64,000 nucleotides of DNA from Kofleriaceae bacterium. Its GTDB lineage: Bacteria; Myxococcota_A; Polyangia; Haliangiales; Haliangiaceae. Below the pieces are notes generated by a model that was not told the DNA's origin, made no database searches, and was given only the letters and a program-made list of their open reading frames with translations. Made by a program: the position numbers and the translations under genes. Of this stretch, positions 46,604-59,717 are shown piece by piece (positions within the stretch are counted from its first letter, which is position 1; each line of letters starts with the position of its first letter). The stretch covers positions 1-64,000 of the forward strand of contig JAGPCO010000028.1 in NCBI GenBank assembly GCA_018058095.1. Direction: 5' to 3'.

Positions 46604-47269
46604 TCAGAAGCGGTACGCGCCGGCCAGCGAGAAGGTCGCGCCGATCAGCGGCTCGGGCTCGGCTGCGGGCGCCGGCGCGGCCGGCTCGCCGGCGCGGGCC
46701 ATCGTCGTGTCGGCGGCGGCCGCCTCCTCGGTCACGACCATCGTGCGCAGATCGGCGGTGAGGACGAAGCGGCCGAAGCGGCGCTCGACGCCGCCGCCGA
46801 GGGCGACGTGGCTGGCCTCGAGCAGCGGTGCGCCGGTGGCGTCGGCGACGTGGGTGACGCCGACGCCGGCGAGGAGGTAGCCGGTCCACGCTCGCTCCGG
46901 GGCGATGCGGAACAGGCCGGCGGCGGTGGCCGCGCCGAGTTGCCGGCCGCCCTCGAGCATGCCGCCAGCAGGGTCCTGCTCGGCGCCCTGGTCGAGCGCG
47001 AGCTCGAGCTCCCAGCGACGGGCCAGGCGGTAGCGGGCATAGGCGCCAGCCCCGCCGGCCTCGAGCTCGGGCGCCTCGGCGTCGGCTCGGCCCAGGCTCA
47101 GCCCGGTCAGGCGCAGGCCGACGGTCCAGCGCGGGGTCGGAGCCGGGGCCGCGCTCGACGCGACCCCTTCGGGCGCCGGCGGTGCCGCACCGGGCGCCTG
47201 GGCCAGGGCGGACGAGGTGGTGGTGAGCAGCGGGAGCAGGCAGGTGGCGGCGGCGAAGGCGATACGCAT
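46604..47269 (-). CDS. Outer-membrane beta-barrel (porin-like) protein
   Basis: A 221-residue exported protein. ATG at 47269 is preceded by GGAGG at six bases and gives a signal peptide cleaved near SSALA-Q. After a Pro/Ala linker the chain alternates in the style of amphipathic strands (WTVGLRLTGLSLG, GAYARYRLARRWELELALD, ATAAGLFRIAPERAWTGYLLAGVGVTHV, VALGGGVERRFGRFVLTADLRTMVV, IGATFSLAGAYRF) and ends in Phe, the usual last residue of outer-membrane barrels. About eight strands, so OmpA/OmpX-like in size. Specific role unknown. Confidence 0.76.
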   Translation of the reverse strand: MRIAFAAATCLLPLLTTTSSALAQAPGAAPPAPEGVASSAAPAPTPRWTVGLRLTGLSLGRADAEAPELEAGGAGAYARYRLARRWELELALDQGAEQDPAGGMLEGGRQLGAATAAGLFRIAPERAWTGYLLAGVGVTHVADATGAPLLEASHVALGGGVERRFGRFVLTADLRTMVVTEEAAAADTTMARAGEPAAPAPAAEPEPLIGATFSLAGAYRF

Positions 47270-47436
47270 ACCCGACCTCCATCCACGTCGTGTGCCAGCG
47301 CAAGGGCGCGAAACACCGGCCTGGCACTGGTCGGGCCGCACCGTGGGTGAGGGCCTTTACGACGGCGGCGTGGCCAGGCTCCACACCTGTGATCCAGGTC
47401 AGGCGTCACATCGCCGGCGGTCGGGCTCGACCAACC

Positions 47437-47865
47437 ATGTCGAGAATCGCCGTGTCGCTCGTGCTGCTTGCTGCTTCCGGGTGTCTGGCCAAGGGAGGCT
47501 CGGTCGTCGCGCCGGGTGGTGCTGGCGGGGCGACGGCGCCGGCGCCGGCCCTGTCCGAGACCATGGCCGACGCGCCGACCCACCCGCTCGGGGTCATCGC
47601 CGTCAAGCCGCCGTGCAACCAGAACGGCTACATGAAGCTGGCGGTGGCCGAGGGCGCGGCCTTCTCGCTCGAGGTCGCGGCCGCCGCCGGCAGCGCGATG
47701 GTCGGCGTGCTCAACGCCGATGGCAGCGCGGTCGGCGACAGCCTCGAGGTGCTGGCCGGCACGCCGGCGACGCTGAGCGCGGTCGGCCAGGCCGGCGCGA
47801 CGTTCGTCACCGTGAGCGAGACCGGCGCGTGTGCCGGCATCGACGTCACCGTCACCGCGCGCTGA
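47437..47865 (+). CDS. Small lipoprotein
   Basis: A 142-residue lipoprotein: signal MSRIAVSLVLLAASGC with lipobox ASGC. The mature part has a Gly/Ala/Pro linker then a compact beta-like domain (GVIAVKPPCNQNGYMKLAVAEGAAFSLEV, MVGVLNADGSAVGDSLEVLAG, TFVTVSETGACAGIDVTV) with two Cys that may pair. I do not recognise the family. It is divergent from the porin-like gene and converges on the Gly-rich lipoprotein gene. Confidence 0.7.
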   Translation: MSRIAVSLVLLAASGCLAKGGSVVAPGGAGGATAPAPALSETMADAPTHPLGVIAVKPPCNQNGYMKLAVAEGAAFSLEVAAAAGSAMVGVLNADGSAVGDSLEVLAGTPATLSAVGQAGATFVTVSETGACAGIDVTVTAR

Positions 47866-47901
47866 GCGGCGAGCGCCGGGCTGGCGCGGTGGACGGACGC
47901 C

Positions 47902-48951
47902 TCAGCGCACGCAGTCGAAGGTGAGGTCGATGGGGCCGCCGTGGTCGATGACCTCGAAGTCCTCGACCTGGAGCGACGACAGGTCGCGCGGGCCGAGCAG
48001 CCCGTCCCACTTGGCGGCGGTCCAGCGGTCGCTCTGCGCGGTCAGCGCGATATTGCCGCCGTCGGCGTGGTACATGCCGTACCGCTGCAGGGCGCGGGCG
48101 ACGACGCGGGCCCCCTCGTTGGGCAGGCTGGCCAGGTCGAAGTCGGCGCGCAGGCGCAGGTGCACGCCGTAGTACGGCGCGTTGGCGTCGCCGGTGGTGC
48201 GGGTGCCGTGGGTGGCCGGGCGCACGTAGCCTTCCTGCGGGCGATCGTTGGGCAGGATGAAGCGGATGGCGTGGTCGATCTCGCCGGCGGCGACCTCGTC
48301 GGCGGAGAACAGCAGCGGGGCGATGGGGAAGCCCGAGGCGTCGGCGCTGGTGCACTGCTCGCCGCGGCCGGTGTCGGGGTAGGCCCGGCTGGTGTCCCAC
48401 ACCGCCAGGCAGCCGCCGGCGAAGGCGCCGTCGGCCTGACCGCCGGCGATGTCGGCCCGCCACATCTCGTACAGGCGCTGCTCGTGCGCGGCCCACACCA
48501 GCAGGTGGCAGTCGCCGTCGCCGGCGCAGGCGTAGTCGGCCTCACCCTCCACGTTGCCGCCGACCGGGACCGGCAGCTCGACCTGGTCGCAGTCGGGCTG
48601 GTAGAAGTCGGCGGTCGGGGTGAAGGTCCGGCGCGGGGTAGCGGCGGTGGCGTCGAGCACGTCGATCGAGAAGTCGATCTGGAACAGGTCGCCGTTGCCC
48701 CAGCCGCCGGCGCCGCGCAGCGAGGCGATCATCGCCGCCGACGAGCTGGCCGGAGCCAGGCTCGACACGTCCTGGTAGAACCAGCCCTGGTCGAAGTAGC
48801 GCCCGCTGCCGCTCTGCACCGGCGTGGCGTCGGGGCCGCCGCCACCGCCGCCGTCGCCGCCGCCACCACCATCGCCGCCTCCGCCACCACCATCGTCGCC
48901 GCAAGCGGTCAAGGTCAGGCAGGACACGGCGGCGGCCAGGAGGGTACGCAT
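47902..48951 (-). CDS. Lipoprotein with poly-Gly linker
   Basis: A 349-residue lipoprotein: signal MRTLLAAAVSCLTLTAC, then GDD and a Gly-rich linker of about 22 residues. The globular part (YFDQGWFYQDVSSLAPASSSAAMIASL, LFQIDFSIDVL, ADFYQPDCDQVELPVPVGG, YACAGDGDCHLLVW, GYVRPATHGTRTTGDANAPYYGVHLRLRADF, VVARALQRYGMYHADGG) resembles uncharacterised secreted proteins of myxobacteria. Runs such as HAIRFILPN and ALQRYGMYHADGG are reminiscent of proteins annotated as carbohydrate-active in the group, but no catalytic residue can be named. Confidence 0.72.
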   Translation of the reverse strand: MRTLLAAAVSCLTLTACGDDGGGGGGDGGGGGDGGGGGGPDATPVQSGSGRYFDQGWFYQDVSSLAPASSSAAMIASLRGAGGWGNGDLFQIDFSIDVLDATAATPRRTFTPTADFYQPDCDQVELPVPVGGNVEGEADYACAGDGDCHLLVWAAHEQRLYEMWRADIAGGQADGAFAGGCLAVWDTSRAYPDTGRGEQCTSADASGFPIAPLLFSADEVAAGEIDHAIRFILPNDRPQEGYVRPATHGTRTTGDANAPYYGVHLRLRADFDLASLPNEGARVVARALQRYGMYHADGGNIALTAQSDRWTAAKWDGLLGPRDLSSLQVEDFEVIDHGGPIDLTFDCVR

Positions 48952-49013
48952 CGGCCGATCTTGCCACGGCGCCGCGGCGGCGCGGCCGCCGCTGGCGGCG
49001 GTACCATGCCCGC

Positions 49014-50885
49014 ATGTGCCCGGACGAGGACCCGCCGCCGCCACCCCCGTCCGCCGCGACCGCGGTCAACCACCCGGGCGGGCCCGAGACCGACCCGGTC
49101 GCCGACGACGCGCCGCCCTCCACCCGCGCCAGCACCGCGACCGGCGACCGCTACCAGGTCGGGTCCCGCATCGGCGTCGGCGGGATGGGCGAGGTGCTGC
49201 TGGCCCGTGACCAGCAGATCGGGCGCGAGGTGGCGATCAAGCGTATCCGCGACAACCCGTCGCCGTCGGCCGAGGCCCGCTTCCTGCGCGAGGCGCGGAT
49301 CCAGGGCCGGCTCGAGCACCCGGCGATCGTGCCGGTGCACGAGCTGTCGGTCGACGAGCGTGGCCGCCCGTTCTTCGTGATGAAGCGGCTGACCGGGACC
49401 ACCCTGGCCAGCCTCCTGATGGACGAGCGGGTCGCCGGCCGGCCGCCGACCAACCGGCAGCGCCTGCTGCGCGCCTTCGTCGACGTGTGCCTGGCCATCG
49501 AGTTCGCGCACCAGCGCGGCGTGGTGCACCGCGACCTCAAGCCGAGCAACATCATGCTGGGCGACTTCGGCGAGGTGTACGTGCTCGACTGGGGCGTGGC
49601 CCGGGTCGTCGGCGACGACACCGGCGAGCCCGGCGCGGTGGCGTCCACGCCGGGTCCACACGGCCCCGACAGTCAGAAGCCGAGCTGGCCCGACGCCGAC
49701 CTGGCCGGGACCACCCGGGCCGGCTCGATCCTGGGCACGCCGGGCTACATCCCACCCGAGCAGCTGCGCGGCGAGCGTCGGCTCGACCACCGGGCCGACG
49801 TGTTCGCGCTCGGATGTATCCTGTTCGAGATCCTCGCCGGCGAGGCCCTGCTGCCGCACGGGGCGCCGGCGCTCGAGGTCGACTACGCCGCGCTCGATGC
49901 CCGACCGTCGCGGCGCGCGCCCGGGCGCGAGCTGGCGCCCGAGCTCGACCAGATCTGCGTCGTCGCGACCCGGGCCGAGCGCGACCAGCGGTACCCGACG
50001 GCGCGTGCGCTGGCCGAGGCGGTCGAGCGTTACCTCGACGGCGACCGCGACCTGGCGCTGCGCCGGCGCCTGGCCAGCGAGCACGTGGCGGCGGCCCAGC
50101 GCGCGCACGACCGCGGCGACGACGTCGAGGCGCGCCGGCGGGCGATGTCCGAGGCCGGTCGGGCGCTCGCGCTCGATCCCGGCGCCGCCGAGGCGGCGGC
50201 GCTGGTCGGCCGGCTCATGCTCGAGCCGCCCCGGGTCACGCCGCCCGAGGTGCAAGACGAGCTGCGCGCGCTCGACGCCAGCGACACCCGGGTCCAGAAC
50301 CGCCTCGGCCTGTTCTCGTTCGGGATCTACTTCCTGTTCGTGCCGCTGCTGGCCTGGGTCGGGGCCGATCCGGCCTACGTGCTGGCGCTGGCCGCGGCCA
50401 TCGTCGCCTGCGGGGGCCTGGCCTTCTGGCAGTACCGCTGGCCGGAGGCCGCGCCGCCGCTGTTCGCGCTGCAGCTGGTCGCCAACGCCTGCCTCATCGG
50501 CATGTTCGCCCGCCTGGCCACGCCGTTCCTGGTCGCGCCCGGCCTGGCCGCCGCGACCATGCTGGCCTTCGCGACCCACCCGCGTGAGGGCAAGCTGGTG
50601 CCGATGGGCCTGGTCCTGGGCAGCGGCGTGCTGGTGCCCTGGCTGCTCGAGCTGACCGGCGTGCTGTCGCCGTCGATGTTCGTCCGGCACGGCGCGCTGG
50701 TGCTCGACTCGCCGGTGGTCTCGACCGATCTGCAGCACGTCGCCTTCGTGCTGGCGGCCTACGCGGTCGGCCTGATCGGCGTGGTCGGCCTGTACGCGCG
50801 CGGGATGGCGCGCAAGCAGCGCGACGCCCAGCGGGTGCAGCACGTGCAGGCGTGGCAGCTGCGCCAGCTGGTGCCGCTGGCCTGA
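49014..50885 (+). CDS. Ser/Thr protein kinase with six C-terminal membrane segments
   Basis: A 623-residue kinase. A Pro/Ala N-terminal leader (1-45) precedes the kinase domain (about 46-345): glycine loop GVGGMGEV at 54-61, VAIK Lys76, HRDLKPSN at 172-179, and DWG at 192-194 instead of DFG; PPEQ replaces APE. An insertion of about 40 residues lies in the activation loop between DWG and GTPGYIPPEQ. After a helical linker (about 345-430) come six hydrophobic segments at about 430-600, ending in a basic RGMARKQRDAQRV tail. The DWG subtype with a polytopic tail is known among myxobacterial and planctomycete kinases. The ATG was chosen as the first in frame. Confidence 0.9.
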   Translation: MCPDEDPPPPPPSAATAVNHPGGPETDPVADDAPPSTRASTATGDRYQVGSRIGVGGMGEVLLARDQQIGREVAIKRIRDNPSPSAEARFLREARIQGRLEHPAIVPVHELSVDERGRPFFVMKRLTGTTLASLLMDERVAGRPPTNRQRLLRAFVDVCLAIEFAHQRGVVHRDLKPSNIMLGDFGEVYVLDWGVARVVGDDTGEPGAVASTPGPHGPDSQKPSWPDADLAGTTRAGSILGTPGYIPPEQLRGERRLDHRADVFALGCILFEILAGEALLPHGAPALEVDYAALDARPSRRAPGRELAPELDQICVVATRAERDQRYPTARALAEAVERYLDGDRDLALRRRLASEHVAAAQRAHDRGDDVEARRRAMSEAGRALALDPGAAEAAALVGRLMLEPPRVTPPEVQDELRALDASDTRVQNRLGLFSFGIYFLFVPLLAWVGADPAYVLALAAAIVACGGLAFWQYRWPEAAPPLFALQLVANACLIGMFARLATPFLVAPGLAAATMLAFATHPREGKLVPMGLVLGSGVLVPWLLELTGVLSPSMFVRHGALVLDSPVVSTDLQHVAFVLAAYAVGLIGVVGLYARGMARKQRDAQRVQHVQAWQLRQLVPLA

Positions 50886-50902
50886 TCGGTCGCGCGACCT
50901 GG

Positions 50903-55338
<4,436 letters not shown>

Positions 55339-55342
<4 letters not shown>

Positions 55343-55896
55343 TGGTCGAACTCCTGGGCAGCGGGGAGCAGGGTGCGGAGGGCATCGAGCGCGCGGCTGA
55401 CCCGCTTGCGGGCGGCGGCCTCGTCGATGTTGCAGGTCACGCCGATCTCGCGATGGCTCAGATCGGCGACGTAGCGCAGGACCAGCGCGTCGCGTTCGCT
55501 CGGCTTGAGCCGATCGAGCGCGTCGCGCACCAGGCGGGCGCGCTGGCGGGTGGTGAAGGCGTCGTGGGCCTCGCCGGCGGTCGGCACCACCTCGAGCAGG
55601 CGCTGGTCGCGCCGTCGGCCCTCGAGCCGGCGCGCGCACACCCGGCGCGCGATGCCGTACAGGAAGGCCTTGACCGTGCCATCGCCGCGGTAGCCGGCGA
55701 AGGCGGCGTGGGCGGCGAGTAAGGTCTCCTGCACGGCCTCCTCGGCGTCGCCCTGCGAGCCGAGGAACGCCATACACAGGCGGCCGAGCGGCTGGCCGTA
55801 GGCGCGGGCACACGCGGCCAGCGCCTCGCGGTGCTGGCCGGCGCCAATCAGCTCGCCGATCGGATCGGCCTCGTTCGCCATGACTTGTACGGCCAT
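55339..55896 (-). CDS. ECF-type RNA polymerase sigma factor
   Basis: A 185-residue sigma-70 family protein. Region 2 reads LCMAFLGSQGDAEEAVQETLLAAHAAFAGYRGDGTVKAFLYGIARRVCARRLE, and region 4 reads LKPSERDALVLRYVADLSHREIGVTCNIDEAAARKRVSRAL. No region 1 or 3, as in ECF factors. ATG at 55896 fits GGGGGA about six bases upstream; the adjacent GTG at 55899 and ATG at 55881 are alternatives. It is coupled by a four-base overlap to a zinc-finger anti-sigma-like protein, the usual sigma/anti-sigma pair. Confidence 0.93.
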
Positions 55897-55914
55897 CACG
55901 TCCCCCAGGTGCGG

Positions 55915-55942
55915 TCACGACCCTGTTTCGTGACCAGGTTTC
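55915..55942 (-). promoter_or_regulatory. Possible ECF promoter and palindrome before the sigma gene
   Basis: On the minus strand GAAACC (55942-55937) and TCGTGA (55920-55915) are 16 bases apart, close to an ECF -35/-10 pair and 18 bases before the sigma ATG, suggesting autoregulation. TCACGA (55915-55920) and TCGTGA (55928-55933) also form an inverted repeat with a 7-base spacer, which could be an operator. Confidence 0.45.
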
Positions 55943-56089
55943 TTCGCTGTGCCTGGCAACGGATGAGCCGCGCCGCCGATCTGCTTGGATTCACGCCCGT
56001 TCCGCCGGCGTCGGTGTAGGTGCCTGGCCTGGACCAGGGGTCCCAGCGAGGGCTGGTGATAGCCTGTGCGCCGACCTGGAGGCGCCCCG

Positions 56090-57190
56090 ATGGCCGAGAT
56101 CCGCCTGTCTGCCGAGCACAAGTACGCCGCCGAGCTGGCCGCGCTCATCGCCGCCGATCAAGGCGGGCGACCACCCGGCTGGGCGATGTCGCCGCGCGCG
56201 GTGGCGACCTACATCCTGGGCAGCGACAAGCCGGTCGGCGGCGTGCCGATCGCGCCCAAGTACATCGGCGACCGTGGCCTGGTCGAGGTGGCCATCGCCA
56301 CCCTGGCCTCGGATCGCGCGCTCATGCTGGCCGGCGAGCCCGGCACCGCCAAGAGCTGGCTGTCGGAGCACCTGGCCGCGGCCATCAGCGGCACCAGCGC
56401 GCTGGTGGTGCAGGGCACCGCCGGCACCAGCGAGGAGCACCTCAAGTACGGCTGGAACTACGCCTTGCTCCTGGCCGAGGGGCCGAGCCCTCGTGCGCTG
56501 GTGCCGTCGCCGGTGCTGCGGGCGATGCGCGACGGCAAGATCGCCCGGCTCGAGGAGGTGACCCGGACCAGCTCGGAGATCCAGGACGCGCTCATCTCGA
56601 TCCTGTCGGAGAAGCAGCTCGGCATCCCCGAGCTGGCCGAGGTGGTGACCGCGCAGCGCGGCTTCAACCTGATCGCGACCGCCAACACCCGCGACCGCGG
56701 CGTCAACGAGATGAGCGCCGCGCTCAAGCGTCGCTTCAACTTCGTCACCGTGCCGGTCATCGACGATCTCGAGCAGGAGATCCGCATCGTCACCGGACGC
56801 GAGGCCGAGCTGCGGGCCGACTACCAGGTCGGGGTCGAGGCGCCGGCCGACCTCACCCGCATGCTGGTCACGGTGTTCCAGGAGCTGCGGGCTGGCCTGT
56901 CCAAGGACGGCAAGGTCAAGCTGCGCCAGCCCGGCTCGGTCATGTCGACGGCGGAGGCCATCAGCGTGCTGTTCAACAGCGGCATCCTGGCCGGCAGCTT
57001 CGGCGGCGGCAAGGTCGGCGCGGCCGAGGTGGCGCGCTCGCTGGTCGGGGCCATCAGCAAGGAGGGCGGCGACGACCTCAAGGTGCTGGCCGAGTACGTC
57101 GAGACCGTGGCCAAGGGCCGGACCGGGCCGTGGAAGGAGCTGTACGCGGCCACCCGCGGCGTGGCGGCCAAGGCGGCCGGGTCGACCTGA
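56090..57190 (+). CDS. MoxR-family AAA+ ATPase
   Basis: A 366-residue cytoplasmic AAA+ ATPase. Walker A is AGEPGTAKSWLSEHLA (about residue 82). The Walker B region reads KIARLEEVTRTSSEIQDALISILSEKQL, with Glu-Glu in place of the usual Asp-Glu. Sensor 1 Asn lies in IATANTRDRG and the arginine region is in SAALKRRFNFVTVP. MoxR ATPases act with vWA partners as metal-chelatase-like remodelers; a vWA gene is two genes downstream. ATG at 56090 has GGAGG eight bases upstream. First gene of a five-gene run with gaps of 4, -4, 36 and 11 bases. Confidence 0.92.
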   Translation: MAEIRLSAEHKYAAELAALIAADQGGRPPGWAMSPRAVATYILGSDKPVGGVPIAPKYIGDRGLVEVAIATLASDRALMLAGEPGTAKSWLSEHLAAAISGTSALVVQGTAGTSEEHLKYGWNYALLLAEGPSPRALVPSPVLRAMRDGKIARLEEVTRTSSEIQDALISILSEKQLGIPELAEVVTAQRGFNLIATANTRDRGVNEMSAALKRRFNFVTVPVIDDLEQEIRIVTGREAELRADYQVGVEAPADLTRMLVTVFQELRAGLSKDGKVKLRQPGSVMSTAEAISVLFNSGILAGSFGGGKVGAAEVARSLVGAISKEGGDDLKVLAEYVETVAKGRTGPWKELYAATRGVAAKAAGST

Positions 57191-57194
57191 GGCG

Positions 57195-59717
57195 ATGGCG
57201 ACGCGCCCGCGCAAGAAGCCGGCGCCGGCGCCGGCTGCGCCGCCGGAGGTGACGGCGCCGTCCCCGCCGTCGTCGTCGAGCTCGGCGTCGGCGGTCTCGC
57301 CGTCGCCACCACCCGGACCGGCGGCGGTCGACTGGAGCCAGCTGCCGCGTCTGCGCGAGGTCAAGGTGTTCGGGGTGCGCCACCATTCGCCGCGCACCAG
57401 CGCCGTGCTGCGCCGCTACCTCGACGGCACGGCGCCGACAGTGGTGATGATCGAGGCGCCGCGCGACGCGGTGCACCTGGTGCCGCACCTGGTCGACCCC
57501 GACACACTTCCGCCGGTCGCGATCCTGGCCTACCGCACCGAGGGCGCGGCGCGCTCGGTGACCTGGCCGCTGGCCAGCTACTCGCCCGAGTACGTGGCGA
57601 TGTGCTGGGCGGTCGCGCACGGGGCCCGGGTCGAGTTCATCGATCTGAGCTGCGGCGAGGCGCTGGCCGAGCGGCCCGGTGAGGACGGTGAGGACGGCGA
57701 GGACGGCGAGGACGGCGAGGACGGCGAGGACGGCGAGGCCACGGCCGACGACCAGCCTGCTGGTCCCGCGGGCGCGGGCGCGGGCCAGGCCAGCGACGAC
57801 GCCGGCGAGGACGACTGGGCCCGTGGCCTGGGCTTTCGCTCGTTCGAGGAGATGTGGGAGGCGTACTTCGAGGCGCCGGCGCACGACCAGGCCGGGTTCA
57901 TGGCGGCGATGCTGGCCTGGGCCGACCTGTCCCGCGCCCGCTGGCCGGTCACCCACCACCAGGCGCGCGACGCCCGCATGAGCCGGCACGTCCTGGCCGA
58001 GGTGGCGGCCGGCACGCCGCCCGAGCGCATCGCCGTCGTCGTCGGCGCCGCCCACGCCGCGGCGATGCTGGCCGGGGCGGTCGACCCGGCGCTCGAGGCC
58101 ACGCTGCCGGCGCCGGTGCCATCGGCGGTCACCCTCATCCCGTACTCGTTCCCGCGCCTGGCCGCGCAGACCGGCTATGGCGCCGGCAACCGGGCGCCGC
58201 GCTACTACCAGAAGGCGCACGACGCCGGCTGCGACTACGTGCGCGCCACGCTCGAGACGCTGATCGAGTTCGCCGAGCACCTGCGGGTGCGCGGCTTCGC
58301 CGCCTCGCTGGCCGACACCATCGAGGCGTACCGGCTGGCGGTGGCGCTGGCCGGGCTGCGCGGCAAACACGCGCCCGGGCTCGACGAGCTGCGCGAGGCC
58401 ACGGTGGCGACGATGTGCCGGGGCGACGCCACCCACGTCGACGCCTTCCTGTGGCCGGCGGTGGTCGGCAAGGCGGTCGGTCGGGTCGCCGCCAAGCTCG
58501 GTCGCAACTCGCTGCAGGAGGAGTTCTGGCGCCAGGTCGCGGCCAGCCGGCTGCCGGCCAGCGACGAGCTCGAGCGCTTCACCCTCAAGCTGGGGGACCA
58601 GGTCCAGGTCGACACCAGCGTGTTCCTGCACCGGCTGCGGGTGGCCGACGTGCCGTACGCCAGCTACCAGGGCAGCCAGCAGCTGGCCAGCGCCGGGCCC
58701 GACCCGGGCGAGGCGGCCGGCGGCTTCGCGGCGCTGGCCCGGGTGCGCGAGCACTGGCAGGCGCAGTGGACGCCGGCGACCGACATCGCCCTGGTCGAGC
58801 GTATCGTCCACGGCGACAGCCTCGAGCAGGTGGTGGCCCGCCTCCTGCACGACGCGCTGGCGGCGGCGCGCGGGGCCGGCGACGCCGCCCACGTGCTGAT
58901 GGAGGCCGTCGTGGCCAGCGCGCCCGGCGTGTTGCCGGAGGCGCTGGCGGTGACCGATCGCCTGGCCGCGGCCGACGACGACCTGGCCTCCCTGGCCCGG
59001 GCCACGCGGGCCCTGGCCGGCCTGGTCAGCTACGGCAGCTCGCGCGGCGGCGACGCTGGCGCGACCGAGGTCATCGCCGCGCTGTGCGCGCGCGCGTTCG
59101 GCCGCGCGGTGCTTCGCATCGCCGGCGCCTGCGTCGGCGACGACGAGGCGGTGGCGCCGGCACGCGAGGCCATCCGCGTCCTGCACGAGGTCGCGCTCGG
59201 CGGCGGCGCCGGCGCGCGCCACGTCGACCGCGAGCTGTACCTGCGCACGGTGCGGCCGCTGATCGACGACGATCACCTGCACGCGGCGTGTGCCGGCCAG
59301 CTGGCCGGCCTCCTGTACCTGGCCGAGCAGCTCGGCGAGGACGAGGTCACCGCGCTGATCGAGCGCCGGGTGTCCGATCGGGCCGCGCCAGCGGCGGCGG
59401 CGGCCTTCGTCGAGGGCTTCCTGTCGGTCAACGCCCTGGTGCTGGTCAAGAACCGGCACGTCGTCGCCGCGCTCGACCGCTTCATCCAGGGTATCCCGGC
59501 CGACCGCTTCCGCGAGGTGTTGCCGCTCCTGCGCCGGGCCCTGGCCGGGCTGGGCGCAACCGAGCGCCGCTACCTGGTCGAGAATCTGCTCGGTCACCGC
59601 CAGCTCGGCGCGCAGCCGCAGGCGGTGGCGGCGCTGGCGGCGCGCGACGTCGCCGCGCTGACCGCGGCCAGCACCGACCTGGCCGCGGCGATGGACGACC
59701 TGGACGACCTGCTATGA
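57195..59717 (+). CDS. DUF5682 family protein
   Basis: An 840-residue protein. After a Pro/Ser leader (1-50), VKVFGVRHHSPRTSAVLRRYLDGTAPTVVMIEAP is the diagnostic start of DUF5682, followed by VAILAYRTEGAARSVTWPLASYSPEYVAMCWA and GARVEFIDLS. The HH and E..P pattern recalls the ChaN/TraB-like fold (inference). An acidic (Glu-Asp-Gly)6 repeat inserts at about 163-180. The remainder is helical and HEAT-like. DUF5682 genes are commonly found beside MoxR and vWA genes, as here; function of the family is unknown. Its stop overlaps the vWA start (ATGA). Confidence 0.87.
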   Translation: MATRPRKKPAPAPAAPPEVTAPSPPSSSSSASAVSPSPPPGPAAVDWSQLPRLREVKVFGVRHHSPRTSAVLRRYLDGTAPTVVMIEAPRDAVHLVPHLVDPDTLPPVAILAYRTEGAARSVTWPLASYSPEYVAMCWAVAHGARVEFIDLSCGEALAERPGEDGEDGEDGEDGEDGEDGEATADDQPAGPAGAGAGQASDDAGEDDWARGLGFRSFEEMWEAYFEAPAHDQAGFMAAMLAWADLSRARWPVTHHQARDARMSRHVLAEVAAGTPPERIAVVVGAAHAAAMLAGAVDPALEATLPAPVPSAVTLIPYSFPRLAAQTGYGAGNRAPRYYQKAHDAGCDYVRATLETLIEFAEHLRVRGFAASLADTIEAYRLAVALAGLRGKHAPGLDELREATVATMCRGDATHVDAFLWPAVVGKAVGRVAAKLGRNSLQEEFWRQVAASRLPASDELERFTLKLGDQVQVDTSVFLHRLRVADVPYASYQGSQQLASAGPDPGEAAGGFAALARVREHWQAQWTPATDIALVERIVHGDSLEQVVARLLHDALAAARGAGDAAHVLMEAVVASAPGVLPEALAVTDRLAAADDDLASLARATRALAGLVSYGSSRGGDAGATEVIAALCARAFGRAVLRIAGACVGDDEAVAPAREAIRVLHEVALGGGAGARHVDRELYLRTVRPLIDDDHLHAACAGQLAGLLYLAEQLGEDEVTALIERRVSDRAAPAAAAAFVEGFLSVNALVLVKNRHVVAALDRFIQGIPADRFREVLPLLRRALAGLGATERRYLVENLLGHRQLGAQPQAVAALAARDVAALTAASTDLAAAMDDLDDLL
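57681..57734. repeat. 9-bp coding repeat (EDG)6
   Basis: Six tandem GAGGACGGC/T units encode Glu-Asp-Gly repeats in an acidic loop of the DUF5682 protein. Confidence 0.9.
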
